64,000 nucleotides of DNA from Pseudomonadota bacterium. Lineage in GTDB: Bacteria > Campylobacterota > Campylobacteria > Campylobacterales > Sulfurospirillaceae. Shown piece after piece: positions 32,954-41,341 of the stretch. Under the pieces are notes generated by a model. It searched no databases, was not told where the DNA came from, and was given only the letters and a program-made list of their open reading frames with translations. Where the stretch lies: contig JAGDMU010000001.1 in assembly GCA_017860615.1 (NCBI GenBank), positions 124,001-188,000 on the forward strand. The letters are read 5' to 3'. The translations under genes and the position numbers were made by a program. Positions within the stretch are counted from its first letter, which is position 1, and every line of letters starts with the position of its first letter.

Positions 32954-33799
32954 TTAGATAAGCGTAATAGTTACTTTGTGTTGATCCAGTCCGATAGCTT
33001 TTTTATTGGTTTCGCCAAAAGCAAGTAATAGAAGTTCAGCAAGACTTAAAACGCTCAGCCCGATCTCACGGCCAGCGATTTTTTCAAGCTCTTTTTGGTA
33101 GAAATCAAACATGATAAAGCTTCGTGCGTCACTCACAAGCACAAAGTCAGCTGCATTGTCAAACATGTCAAGCATGACTTTGGCACTCAGTTTTTTTGCT
33201 AAAAGAGAAGATGCATCATAGACTTCAAATCCATCACTTTCATAAGTACTTTCGTGTTTAACCTGTTTAAGTTTGATAACATCAAGAATCTGCGTTAAAA
33301 AGGCCTCTTTTCGGTATTTTCGAGCACGACACGCATTAGAACCTAAGAAAAGAGCCGTTTGAAAGTTTCCAAATGGGTTTTTAAGTAAACTTGCTAGTTT
33401 TTCAGTACCTATTTCTTCAAGAAGCAGTTGCTCTAAAGAGACAACATTTACATCTAAATTAAGCGATAAATTGTGTTTTTCCAATCGCTGAGCGATTTCA
33501 AATTTAAGATTAGCATCGTTTAAAAGAAGATCTTTGGTTTGTGCATGGCAGATGAAAGAGCTTTGCTCAAAACAGAGAATATCACGTTTTTCATCAGCTG
33601 CAAGGGTAAGATTGTAAGCATAATGCTCTAAAAACTTTAGTTTATCTAAGCCCATAAATTCGTTTCCAAGATCCGCTTTAGCAGCTTTGAAAGAGGGTGC
33701 ATCAAGGTTTAAGAGTTCAATGAGTTTTCGAGCAGCCGTTATCATTGGAGCTGTTTTTTCACGCTGGATCAAGGTATCAAAAAGAAAATAGTGTTTCAT
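32954..33799 (-). CDS. conserved protein of unknown function, HdrB-like partner of 33809..34486
   Basis: The 281-residue protein has no signal peptide or membrane helix. I see dispersed Cys (ILCFEQSSFICHAQ and SNACRARKYRKE) but not the CCG motifs of true HdrB/LutA proteins. From memory, similar proteins in Campylobacterota are annotated as HdrB C-terminal-like, next to a DUF5644 protein, exactly as here. TAAGGAG precedes the start, nine bases after its partner's stop. A redox complex is possible but not shown. Confidence 0.5.
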   Translation of the reverse strand: MKHYFLFDTLIQREKTAPMITAARKLIELLNLDAPSFKAAKADLGNEFMGLDKLKFLEHYAYNLTLAADEKRDILCFEQSSFICHAQTKDLLLNDANLKFEIAQRLEKHNLSLNLDVNVVSLEQLLLEEIGTEKLASLLKNPFGNFQTALFLGSNACRARKYRKEAFLTQILDVIKLKQVKHESTYESDGFEVYDASSLLAKKLSAKVMLDMFDNAADFVLVSDARSFIMFDFYQKELEKIAGREIGLSVLSLAELLLLAFGETNKKAIGLDQHKVTITLI

Positions 33800-33808
33800 T
33801 GCTTCTCC

Positions 33809-34486
33809 TTACAAAAGATCAATGTGATGTGAAAATTTTTCAACAAGGGGATTTGCAAATGGTCGGTGTTTCATCACTTCATTTTTAAGCTCTGTGATCT
33901 TTTTCTCTACATCTGCACCACAAGGGTAAATTTTCTTGCACAATTTTACATGTAAAAAGACGCCTGTATTTTCGTTGGCAACAACTTCAAGGATTTCGCG
34001 TTTTTGTTCAGGGTGTTTATGAATCATATCGTATGCAAAGGCGAAGAGTGCGTCACCTTGGTAATTTTCCAGCAGATCAAGAACGCTTGAAGCATAGTGA
34101 TAAATCATATAGTGCTCATAAAGGGCTCTGTCTTTGCCATCAACATAAGCGTCTAACAGATCAAAACGCTCATAAAAATCATCGGTATTGATGATCATAT
34201 CTTTGGTGACACGTTTGGTACTGAGTGGTTCTAATGTGAGTGATTTTCCACAAGAGTTAATAATACCATCTATTGAGACATTGCTAAAAAGCGCTTTGCC
34301 GTTGATTTTTAAAGCAGCCAATTCCCCTTTTGGGTAATCAAAACTGCTATCTTCTGTTTTTATTTTTGCTAAAAGATCATTGACACTAAGACTAGGATCA
34401 ATGGTAATAAAATGTTTTTTATAATAGGGCAAAAAATCTGTTTTTGCGTCAAAGCGAAAGACGCTGAGGGCGAGCTTACACTCCAT
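33809..34486 (-). CDS. DUF5644-like protein with SdhB-type N-terminus
   Basis: The 225-residue protein opens with LALSVFRFDAKTDFLPYYKK and SVNDLLAKIKTED, resembling the 2Fe-2S-type N-domain of succinate dehydrogenase/fumarate reductase iron-sulfur subunits. The expected Cys ligands are reduced to a single NSCGK. The remainder is helical with HKHPEQKREI and KLCKKIYPCGADVEKKI. It matches my memory of DUF5644 proteins of Campylobacterota. It is cotranscribed with the following gene, and AAGGAG precedes the start. Function is unknown. Confidence 0.55.
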   Translation of the reverse strand: MECKLALSVFRFDAKTDFLPYYKKHFITIDPSLSVNDLLAKIKTEDSSFDYPKGELAALKINGKALFSNVSIDGIINSCGKSLTLEPLSTKRVTKDMIINTDDFYERFDLLDAYVDGKDRALYEHYMIYHYASSVLDLLENYQGDALFAFAYDMIHKHPEQKREILEVVANENTGVFLHVKLCKKIYPCGADVEKKITELKNEVMKHRPFANPLVEKFSHHIDLL

Positions 34487-34564
34487 AATTGAGGACTCCT
34501 TTTAGATGTATTGATCTATTCTAGCGCAAGATTACTTGTAAGAATCTGTTACTTAGAAGTTAAC

Positions 34565-34570
34565 TATAAT
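34565..34570 (+). promoter_or_regulatory. TATAAT -10 box upstream of thiL
   Basis: AACTATAATACC holds a consensus -10, 108 bp before the thiL start and divergent from the DUF5644-like gene. No clear -35 is seen. Confidence 0.4.
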
Positions 34571-34677
34571 ACCTATTTGTATAAGTGTGTTCGTTGTTGC
34601 ATTTTTGTGACGATACAGCCTAATGGCTTCTTAATGCACAACATCTTACAATAGAGTAATTAAATGAGTGAGGCAAC

Positions 34678-35502
34678 ATGTCAAAAGAGGCATTTTTTAT
34701 AGCGCAGTTTGGTTCTCAAAATATTGGTGACGATGGTGCCGTTGTAGGGGATTATGTTTACTCAAAAGATCTGTTTTGCGAGGATATACACTTTAAGTAT
34801 TCGTGGATGAGCTTAACGCAGATCGCACAAAAAAGCATGTTGGTGAATATCTCTGATGCTATAGCTATGAATGCAAAACCTATGTGGGCAATGATTGGAA
34901 TCGTCATGCCTAAACATTTTGATTATACGCAGCTTCGAGAATTAAGTACAGAGTTTCAAAATGTAGCACGAATGTATGGAATTGAAATTATTGGTGGCGA
35001 TACGACAGCAGGAGAAAAGCTTATGATCTCCATTACGATCATTGCTAAACATCCTCGCAAGGTACTTTATCGAAGTGGCGCAAAGCTTGGTGATTTAGTA
35101 GCATACACAGGTACATTAGGTAAGTCTTACAAAGAGTTAACAAGGCTTTTACGTGGAGGGCATATAGGCAAAAATTCACGCTTTATGAAGCCAGAGTTAA
35201 AAGCAGATTTTGTTTATAAGGCTACCAAACATTTACATGCGGGTATGGACGTCTCTGATGGACTTTCCAAAGATCTCTCTCGGCTTCTCAAAGCAAGTGG
35301 TGGTTTGGGCTTACAGGCAAAACATAAAATAGCGAAACGCATTGTGTGTAGTGGCGAAGAGTATGAGATGCTCTTTACCTTTGATGCTCGTAAAAAGGGC
35401 ATTATAAGGCGTATCGCTAAACAGACACGTACGAAGATAACTATCATTGGCAAAGTGGTGCGTAAACGCTATACATGCCACTGTAAAGAACACCATTTTT
35501 GA
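34678..35502 (+). CDS. thiL: thiamine-monophosphate kinase ThiL
   Basis: ThiL phosphorylates thiamine monophosphate to the active cofactor TPP. The 274-residue protein has the PurM-like fold with the N-terminal NIGDDGAVV, the metal-binding VNISDAIAMNAKP and IIGGDTTAGEKL, and the late MDVSDGLSKDL motif. It is shorter than the usual 310-330 residues, mostly at the C-terminal end, but all recognisable motifs remain. GAGG precedes the start. It would complete the salvage route encoded by thiD-thiM at 47-50 kb. Confidence 0.88.
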   Translation: MSKEAFFIAQFGSQNIGDDGAVVGDYVYSKDLFCEDIHFKYSWMSLTQIAQKSMLVNISDAIAMNAKPMWAMIGIVMPKHFDYTQLRELSTEFQNVARMYGIEIIGGDTTAGEKLMISITIIAKHPRKVLYRSGAKLGDLVAYTGTLGKSYKELTRLLRGGHIGKNSRFMKPELKADFVYKATKHLHAGMDVSDGLSKDLSRLLKASGGLGLQAKHKIAKRIVCSGEEYEMLFTFDARKKGIIRRIAKQTRTKITIIGKVVRKRYTCHCKEHHF

Positions 35503-35513
35503 TTTTTACACGC

Positions 35514-35583
35514 TTTACAAGCCAAGCTTGCAAAGCTACGTTGACCACTAGGGTACTAAAGCTAGCCTCTTTGAGGCAGAAAC
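35514..35583 (+). repeat. intergenic repeat, divergent copy C
   Basis: Between thiL and truD, CTTGCAAAGCTACGTTGACC, then ACTAGGGTA and a GCCTC-TTT-GAGGC hairpin followed by AGAA reproduce in order the blocks of copies A and B (AAAGCT, CTACGTTAAC, ACTGG, GGCAGAA). The match is weaker than that between A and B. Confidence 0.5.
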
Positions 35584-35601
35584 ATTTTAAGGACATTATG
35601 T

Positions 35602-36687
35602 ATGATTAGACAATTTTTTCTCACCCATTCGCCTATTAGTGCGATGTTTACCAAAAATAGCAGTGACTTCGTTGTCAGTGAAATTCCTCTTTATCCTTTC
35701 AGCGGTGAGGGTGAGCATTTGGTTTTGCATATACGAAAGAAAGATATGACCACATGGGACATGCTTCAGTATCTGAGTGAAGTGACAGGCTGTAAAGTAC
35801 GTGACTTTGGCTATGCGGGACTCAAAGATAAAGATGGCATGACAACACAGTATATTTCATTGCATAAAAATTTTGAATCAAAATTAGAGAATTTCACCCA
35901 TGAAAAGATCAAAATTTTAGATAAAACGTATCATAACAACAAAATCCGAACAGGTCATCTCAAGGGCAATCGCTTTTTTGTTCGTCTTAAAAAAGTCAAC
36001 CCTATTGATGCACGAAAACTGCAAGATGGACTTAAAAAGATCAGTAAAGAGGGTTTTCCTAACTTCTTTGGCTATCAGCGTTTTGGCATTGATGGCGACA
36101 ATTATGTCAAAGGCAAAGCGATTTTGGAGGGAAAACGTAAAGAACGTAATCCTAAGATGAAAGAGTTTTTTATTAATGCGTATCAGAGTTATCTGTTCAA
36201 TAATTGGCTCTCTAAACGTATCGAAATCAGCCGTTTGATCGAAGAGTTTAATGTTGCCGATGCAACACGTGCAACGAATTTACCTAAAGAAATGGTAGAG
36301 AGCCTTAAAAAACAGCCACAATTCTTTAAACTCATGCATGGTGATGTCTTACATCACTATCCTGCTGGAAAGGCATTTGTGTGCGAAAATGTGGAAGAGG
36401 AATTACCACGCTTTTTGGAGCGAGGCATTACCATCGCAGGCTGGCTTGTGGGTGGCAAGAATATCAGAGCTGAGTATGAAGCAGGTCTGATTGAGCAAAA
36501 AATGTTTGAAGAGAGCGAGCCTTTTTTAGAGAAAATCAATGGAAGCAGACGCTTTGCATGGAGCTTTGTGGAAGACGTTGAAGGCGTTTATAAAGAAGAA
36601 GAGGCGTGGTTTGAAATGCACTTTTCATTGCCTAAAGGCTCCTATGCGACCGTCATTATAGAAGAGCTAATAAAAGATACGCTATAA
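35602..36687 (+). CDS. truD: tRNA pseudouridine synthase TruD
   Basis: TruD makes pseudouridine at position 13 of tRNA. The 361-residue protein carries the catalytic Asp76 in YAGLKDKDGMTTQYIS, the RTGHLKGNRFFVRLK segment, FPNFFGYQRFG, and NAYQSYLFNNWLS. AAGGA precedes the start. Its stop codon overlaps the -10 box of the RNase P RNA gene. Confidence 0.92.
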   Translation: MIRQFFLTHSPISAMFTKNSSDFVVSEIPLYPFSGEGEHLVLHIRKKDMTTWDMLQYLSEVTGCKVRDFGYAGLKDKDGMTTQYISLHKNFESKLENFTHEKIKILDKTYHNNKIRTGHLKGNRFFVRLKKVNPIDARKLQDGLKKISKEGFPNFFGYQRFGIDGDNYVKGKAILEGKRKERNPKMKEFFINAYQSYLFNNWLSKRIEISRLIEEFNVADATRATNLPKEMVESLKKQPQFFKLMHGDVLHHYPAGKAFVCENVEEELPRFLERGITIAGWLVGGKNIRAEYEAGLIEQKMFEESEPFLEKINGSRRFAWSFVEDVEGVYKEEEAWFEMHFSLPKGSYATVIIEELIKDTL

Positions 36688-36688
36688 T
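36683..36688 (+). promoter_or_regulatory. rnpB -10 box
   Basis: TATAAT overlaps the truD stop codon and lies 10 bp before the predicted 5' end of RNase P RNA. No good -35 is visible inside truD. Confidence 0.6.
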
Positions 36689-36697
36689 CCCTCCTTC

Positions 36698-37057
36698 AAA
36701 AGGTACAGTAGGTGATTGCTTGAGAGATGACTCTTAAGAGGAAAGTCCGGGCTGCATGTGAGACATGGTTCCGTCTAACGGACGGCTAGGGTAACCTAAG
36801 GGATTAGTGCAACAGAGAGTAAACTACCATAAATGTCGTTCTTGCTTAGGCTTGAATGATATATGGAAAAGGTGAAACGGTGGGGTAAGAGCCCACCAGT
36901 GCTTTAAGTAATTAAAGCAGCTATGTAAACCCAACCTGCAGCAAGAAGGGATGGTTTTGGTCTCACACACGATAAACCCTTCGCTAGAGGTCTATCGTAA
37001 GATAGATCGTAGATAAATAATCACCCACGACAGAACCCGGCTTATCGCTGTACCTTT
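36698..37057 (+). ncRNA. rnpB: RNase P RNA (class A)
   Basis: The 360-nt RNA shows the universally conserved blocks GAGGAAAGTCCGGGCT near the 5' end, CAACAGAGAGTAA, GAAACGGTGGGGTAAGAGCC, and near the 3' end AGATAAATAATCACCC and GACAGAACCCGGCTTA. The ends pair as helix P1 (AAAGGTACAG with CTGTACCTTT). It is the catalytic part of RNase P, which matures tRNA 5' ends. Confidence 0.97.
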
Positions 37058-37080
37058 TGTCAACAAAGCCTAAAAAAAGG

Positions 37081-38265
37081 ATGTTTTTGGAAAATCTTAT
37101 CTTTTTAGCGCATGTTGTGCTTTTGATGGTTCTTTCTCCTATTATTTCACGCGTATTTCGTATTCCTACCCCTGTTGTTGAGATTTTATTAGGCTCTTTT
37201 GCCGTTTGGATTGGGCTTTTAAATGTAGGCAATGAAGTTTTTAGAAACCTTGCTAAAATAGGCTTTTTCTACCTGATGTTTCTTGCAGGTCTTGAGATAG
37301 ACATTCAACGTTTTTTACATTATCGTGATCGTTTTTTAAAAAAAGCTGTTTTATATTTTATCTGTTTATACAGCATCTCTGTGATTCTATATCTTGTTTT
37401 TGGGCTTTCTCCTGTTTATATCGTGGCAATTCCTATTGTTTCATTAGGAATGATTATGGCACTCATCAACCAACATGGAAGGGAACATAAATGGTTAGAG
37501 CTCTCTTTAATTATTGGTGTTATTGGAGAACTGATTAGTATTGGAGCACTTGTTATCTTTGATGGCGCTATCACACATGGTTTAGGGTGGCATTTTGCGA
37601 AGAGTATTTTAATTCTTATCGCAGTTCTTTTCTCCTCTTATTTTCTTTACCGATTACTCAAAATTATCTTTTGGTGGTATCCAAATCTAAAACGTATCAT
37701 TATGCCAAATAACGATACAATGCATCAAAGTTTGCGTTTTAGTATGGCGCTCTTTTTTGTGTTGATTGCAACGATGCAGTGGCTTGAAATTGATATGGTT
37801 TTGGGTGCTTTCATCGCTGGTATTTTTATTTCTAATTTCTTCGCGCATAAAAAAGAGCTTCCGCATCAACTCTCCATGTTTGGTTTTGGCTTTTTAGTAC
37901 CACTCTTTTTTATTTTTGTTGGAACAACGCTCGATCTCAACCTTGTTTTTACAACGCATATCTTAACCCATGCGCTTTGGATTGTTGTTGCGATGGTAGG
38001 AGCACGCCTTGCGAGTTCTTTTGCAGCGTATTACAGCTATTTGGGACTTCGAAGTACCGTTTTATTCAGCCTTGGTGACTCTATGCCACTGACTTTTTTG
38101 GTTGCGATTGCTACGATTGCCGTTAAAAATGGAGCCATTGGCGATGAGGAGTATGCTTCCTTCATTGTGGCTGCTTTGATGGAAGGTATTGTGATCATGA
38201 CATTGATTCAGTTTTTGATGTTTCTTTTTAAACGCTTTGATAGGAAAAATGAAGAAAAACTATAG
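37081..38265 (+). CDS. cation:proton antiporter (CPA2/KefB-like)
   Basis: The 394-residue protein is a CPA2-type exchanger with about twelve membrane helices, including PTPVVEILLGSFAVWIGLL, FFYLMFLAGLEIDIQRFL, and a late GDSMPLTFLVAIATIAV. It lacks the C-terminal RCK/TrkA domains of KefB/KefC. It should exchange Na+ or K+ for H+ across the inner membrane. The start is uncertain. The ATG at 37081 abuts AAGG, while a TTG at 37087 would have better spacing, and a TTG at 37057 touches rnpB. Confidence 0.82.
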   Translation: MFLENLIFLAHVVLLMVLSPIISRVFRIPTPVVEILLGSFAVWIGLLNVGNEVFRNLAKIGFFYLMFLAGLEIDIQRFLHYRDRFLKKAVLYFICLYSISVILYLVFGLSPVYIVAIPIVSLGMIMALINQHGREHKWLELSLIIGVIGELISIGALVIFDGAITHGLGWHFAKSILILIAVLFSSYFLYRLLKIIFWWYPNLKRIIMPNNDTMHQSLRFSMALFFVLIATMQWLEIDMVLGAFIAGIFISNFFAHKKELPHQLSMFGFGFLVPLFFIFVGTTLDLNLVFTTHILTHALWIVVAMVGARLASSFAAYYSYLGLRSTVLFSLGDSMPLTFLVAIATIAVKNGAIGDEEYASFIVAALMEGIVIMTLIQFLMFLFKRFDRKNEEKL

Positions 38266-38278
38266 CTAAGGGAGTACA

Positions 38279-41233
38279 ATGAACTTGCATAAGAAGTTAA
38301 GTCTGTTTCACTATTTTCATATTATAGCCTTGATTCTTTTCTTGACATTTGCAAGTACATTTGGATTACTTAGTTTTTACAATGCCCAAACCAAGTATGA
38401 AAAAGAGTCACATCGCCTCCAAGAAGCCTATGTTGATTCTAAAAAAAAGATGTTGATTACCGAAGTGGATCGCTTCATTGAACATATTGAAGAGAAGCGT
38501 CAACAAACATATGCACAGACACAACAGCTTGTCAAAGCACGTGTCTATGAAGCGCATGATCTTGCAAGTAAACTCTACGAAAAATATAAAAAAACTCACA
38601 GTGATGCTGAGATTAAAACAATAATTATTGAGACACTACGACTTCTGCGTTATGAAAATAACAAAGGTTATTATTTTATTACGGGTCTTGATGGCATTGA
38701 GATTCTTTTTACCGACCGTCCTGAGATGGAAGGCAAAAATATGCTTGAACTGCTTAACAGTGAAGGGCGATGTGTTGTAAAGGGAATGCTTGATGTCATC
38801 CATGCAACCAAAGAGGGCTATTACGACTATGCTTGGAGTAAACCTTTTGAAATCAAAGAAAATTTCAAAAAAGTGGCTTATGTTAAACTGTTTGAACCCT
38901 TTGGATGGATGATAGGAACAGGATTTTACCTTGATGATATGGAGAGTAAACTCAAAGACGAGATACTGAGTGATGATAAACGCTTGCTGGTTGATAAAGA
39001 GAGTGGGAATTATCTTTTTATTGGGACTTGGGATGGTGTATCGCTTACATATCCTGCTAAAAATAAAAATATGTACTCTTTGCAAGATACCAATGGTAAA
39101 TTGATAGTGCAAGAGTTGATTGAAAAAGCCAAAAGAGGTGGTGGCTTTGTTGAATATGTGATGCCACCGCTTAGAGGACAGAGAGCGCTTTCTAAAATAA
39201 GCTATGTTGAGGCTGTTGATGATTGGCAGTGGTATGTGGGTGCTGGTATTTACGTGGATGATCTTAACCATGAATTACAAGAGCTCAAAACAAACATTCA
39301 ATCGGAGTTGAAGCGAACGTTTTATTCGATTCTCTTTTGGATGTTCCTTTTTACGATTTTTGTAGGAGGTCTTTATGTTCTGATTAGCCGTAAGATTCAT
39401 AAAGATTTTGAGCTTTTTATTGATTTTTTTGACTCGCTAGTAAAAAAAGATCAGTTTATAGATACTTCCAAAGTAAAATTTAAAGAGTTTGAAGAGCTTG
39501 CAAACCATGCCAATGCGATGCTTCGAGCAAAAATTTTTAGCAATAAACATTTAGAGCAATATAAGAAAATTGTCTCAAGCTCGGATGACTTTTTGGCTTT
39601 AATTGATCGTAATTACACCTATTTGGCGATTAGCGAAGCGTATCAGAAGTTTTTTAATAAACACAAAGAGGAAATCTTAGGGCATAGTATGCCAGAGCTT
39701 TATGGCGCGCAATATTTTGTTGAGAATCTGAAGCATTTAAGTGATCGTGTGCTGGCTGGGGAAACTTTCGAGCACGAATTTTGGGCGATTTCAGCCTTTG
39801 GAAAGCGTTTCTTACATACAAAATATTTTCCCTATTATGAGAATGAAGACGACCCTCTTCCTATGGCATACGTGGTCTCTGCACGTGATAATACTGAGAA
39901 AAAAGCGAATGAAGATCGTCTCGTTGCATCCGAAAAAGAGTTGGAGTTTTTAGCGCATAATGATGCTCTAACAGGACTGCCAAATCGTCTTTTACTCACA
40001 GATCGTATTGCACATGCGATTGAAAACAGTAAACGCCAAGGTGGAATGATTGCGGTTTGCTTTATTGATCTGGATAATTTTAAAAAAGTCAATGATAGCT
40101 ATGGTCACTCTTATGGTGATGAGATACTCAAGCAGTTTGCACTGCGCGTACAAGGTAAAATTCGCCATTGCGATACTCTTTCTCGTATTGGTGGGGATGA
40201 GTTCATTTTATTGGTTGAAAATATTAAAGAAAAGCATGAAATTGAAGTGATTCTTGCCAAAATTCAAGGTATTTTTGAAGAGCCTTTTATCAATAAGGCT
40301 CAAAAATTCTTCCTCTCTGCGAGCATTGGTGTGAGTATCTATCCTGATCATGGAACAGACGGTGAAATGCTCATTAAAAATGCTGATACAGCGATGTATA
40401 AAGCAAAAGATGCAGGTAAAAATACGTATGCGTTTTACACACTCGATATGACAGTGGCATCGTATGAGCGTATTGGTATGGAGAATGCCCTTAGAGAGGC
40501 TATCAAAGAGAAGCAATTTGTGGTGTACTATCAACCCCAAACCGATCTTAAAACGCATAAGCTTATTGGGCTTGAAGCACTTTTAAGATGGAATCATCCA
40601 CTAGAGGGCATTTTGCCTCCTGGAAGGTTTATTGCCTTTACTGAAGAGACGCATTTGATTGTTGAAATTGGAGCATGGATACTCAAACAGACATGTATTG
40701 ATCTTGTAGGCTTACATAACGAAGGACTCTTTAATGGTACAGTTTCTATCAATATCTCGGGAGTGCAAATTGAATTTAGTGATTTTCTAACTACACTTAA
40801 AGAGACAATCGCTGAGACGAAAGTTGATCCTTCAATGTTGGAAATAGAAGTAACAGAGTCATTTATTATGCATGATCCTGAAAGGTGGATAGTGCTTTTA
40901 AGAGAGATGCAGAATTTGGGGATGAGTATTGCCATTGACGATTTTGGAACAGGATATTCTTCCTTAAGTTACTTGCGTAAATTGCCTATCAACAAACTCA
41001 AAGTTGATATGTCTTTTGTTAAAGATATCCCAAAACAAGAAGATGCCTGTGCTATTGTCAATTCTATCATTACATTAGCTCAAAATATGAAGATCACCAC
41101 TTTAGCAGAAGGTATTGAGCGTAAAGAACAAGAAGCGTATTTAGCTGCGCATGGATGTGAGCAAGGACAAGGTTACTTGTATGCGAAACCTATGAGTCTG
41201 AGAGATCTTAGGCATTGGATTAAAAAGCATTAA
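38279..41233 (+). CDS. membrane Cache-PAS-GGDEF-EAL protein
   Basis: This 984-residue c-di-GMP enzyme has a membrane helix (15-37), two periplasmic sCache-like sensor units (to about 330, with NNKGYYFITGLDG and GNYLFIGTWDG), a second helix (FYSILFWMFLFTIFVGGLYV), a PAS domain, a GGDEF domain and an EAL domain. The GGDEF site is intact (RIGGDEF) and has the inhibitory RxxD site five residues before. EAL residues are also intact (EALLRW, NIS, EVTES, DDFGTGYSS, AEGIE). It can therefore in principle both make and break c-di-GMP. It follows the antiporter by 13 bases. Confidence 0.88.
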   Translation: MNLHKKLSLFHYFHIIALILFLTFASTFGLLSFYNAQTKYEKESHRLQEAYVDSKKKMLITEVDRFIEHIEEKRQQTYAQTQQLVKARVYEAHDLASKLYEKYKKTHSDAEIKTIIIETLRLLRYENNKGYYFITGLDGIEILFTDRPEMEGKNMLELLNSEGRCVVKGMLDVIHATKEGYYDYAWSKPFEIKENFKKVAYVKLFEPFGWMIGTGFYLDDMESKLKDEILSDDKRLLVDKESGNYLFIGTWDGVSLTYPAKNKNMYSLQDTNGKLIVQELIEKAKRGGGFVEYVMPPLRGQRALSKISYVEAVDDWQWYVGAGIYVDDLNHELQELKTNIQSELKRTFYSILFWMFLFTIFVGGLYVLISRKIHKDFELFIDFFDSLVKKDQFIDTSKVKFKEFEELANHANAMLRAKIFSNKHLEQYKKIVSSSDDFLALIDRNYTYLAISEAYQKFFNKHKEEILGHSMPELYGAQYFVENLKHLSDRVLAGETFEHEFWAISAFGKRFLHTKYFPYYENEDDPLPMAYVVSARDNTEKKANEDRLVASEKELEFLAHNDALTGLPNRLLLTDRIAHAIENSKRQGGMIAVCFIDLDNFKKVNDSYGHSYGDEILKQFALRVQGKIRHCDTLSRIGGDEFILLVENIKEKHEIEVILAKIQGIFEEPFINKAQKFFLSASIGVSIYPDHGTDGEMLIKNADTAMYKAKDAGKNTYAFYTLDMTVASYERIGMENALREAIKEKQFVVYYQPQTDLKTHKLIGLEALLRWNHPLEGILPPGRFIAFTEETHLIVEIGAWILKQTCIDLVGLHNEGLFNGTVSINISGVQIEFSDFLTTLKETIAETKVDPSMLEIEVTESFIMHDPERWIVLLREMQNLGMSIAIDDFGTGYSSLSYLRKLPINKLKVDMSFVKDIPKQEDACAIVNSIITLAQNMKITTLAEGIERKEQEAYLAAHGCEQGQGYLYAKPMSLRDLRHWIKKH

Positions 41234-41341
41234 GCGTTCTTTTTCTCTGTAAAGCAATTGTGTGCTATTAGAATCTAATTATGTACTAATTGTTAATATG
41301 ATAGGATCATGAGTGAAAAAATAGTTTTATGTGGGGTTTTG

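Noticed and set aside
38636-39271. A 211-codon frame antisense to the Cache-GGDEF-EAL gene
   Set aside because: It lies wholly opposite a well-supported gene with intact domains; its composition looks like the complement of coding sequence.
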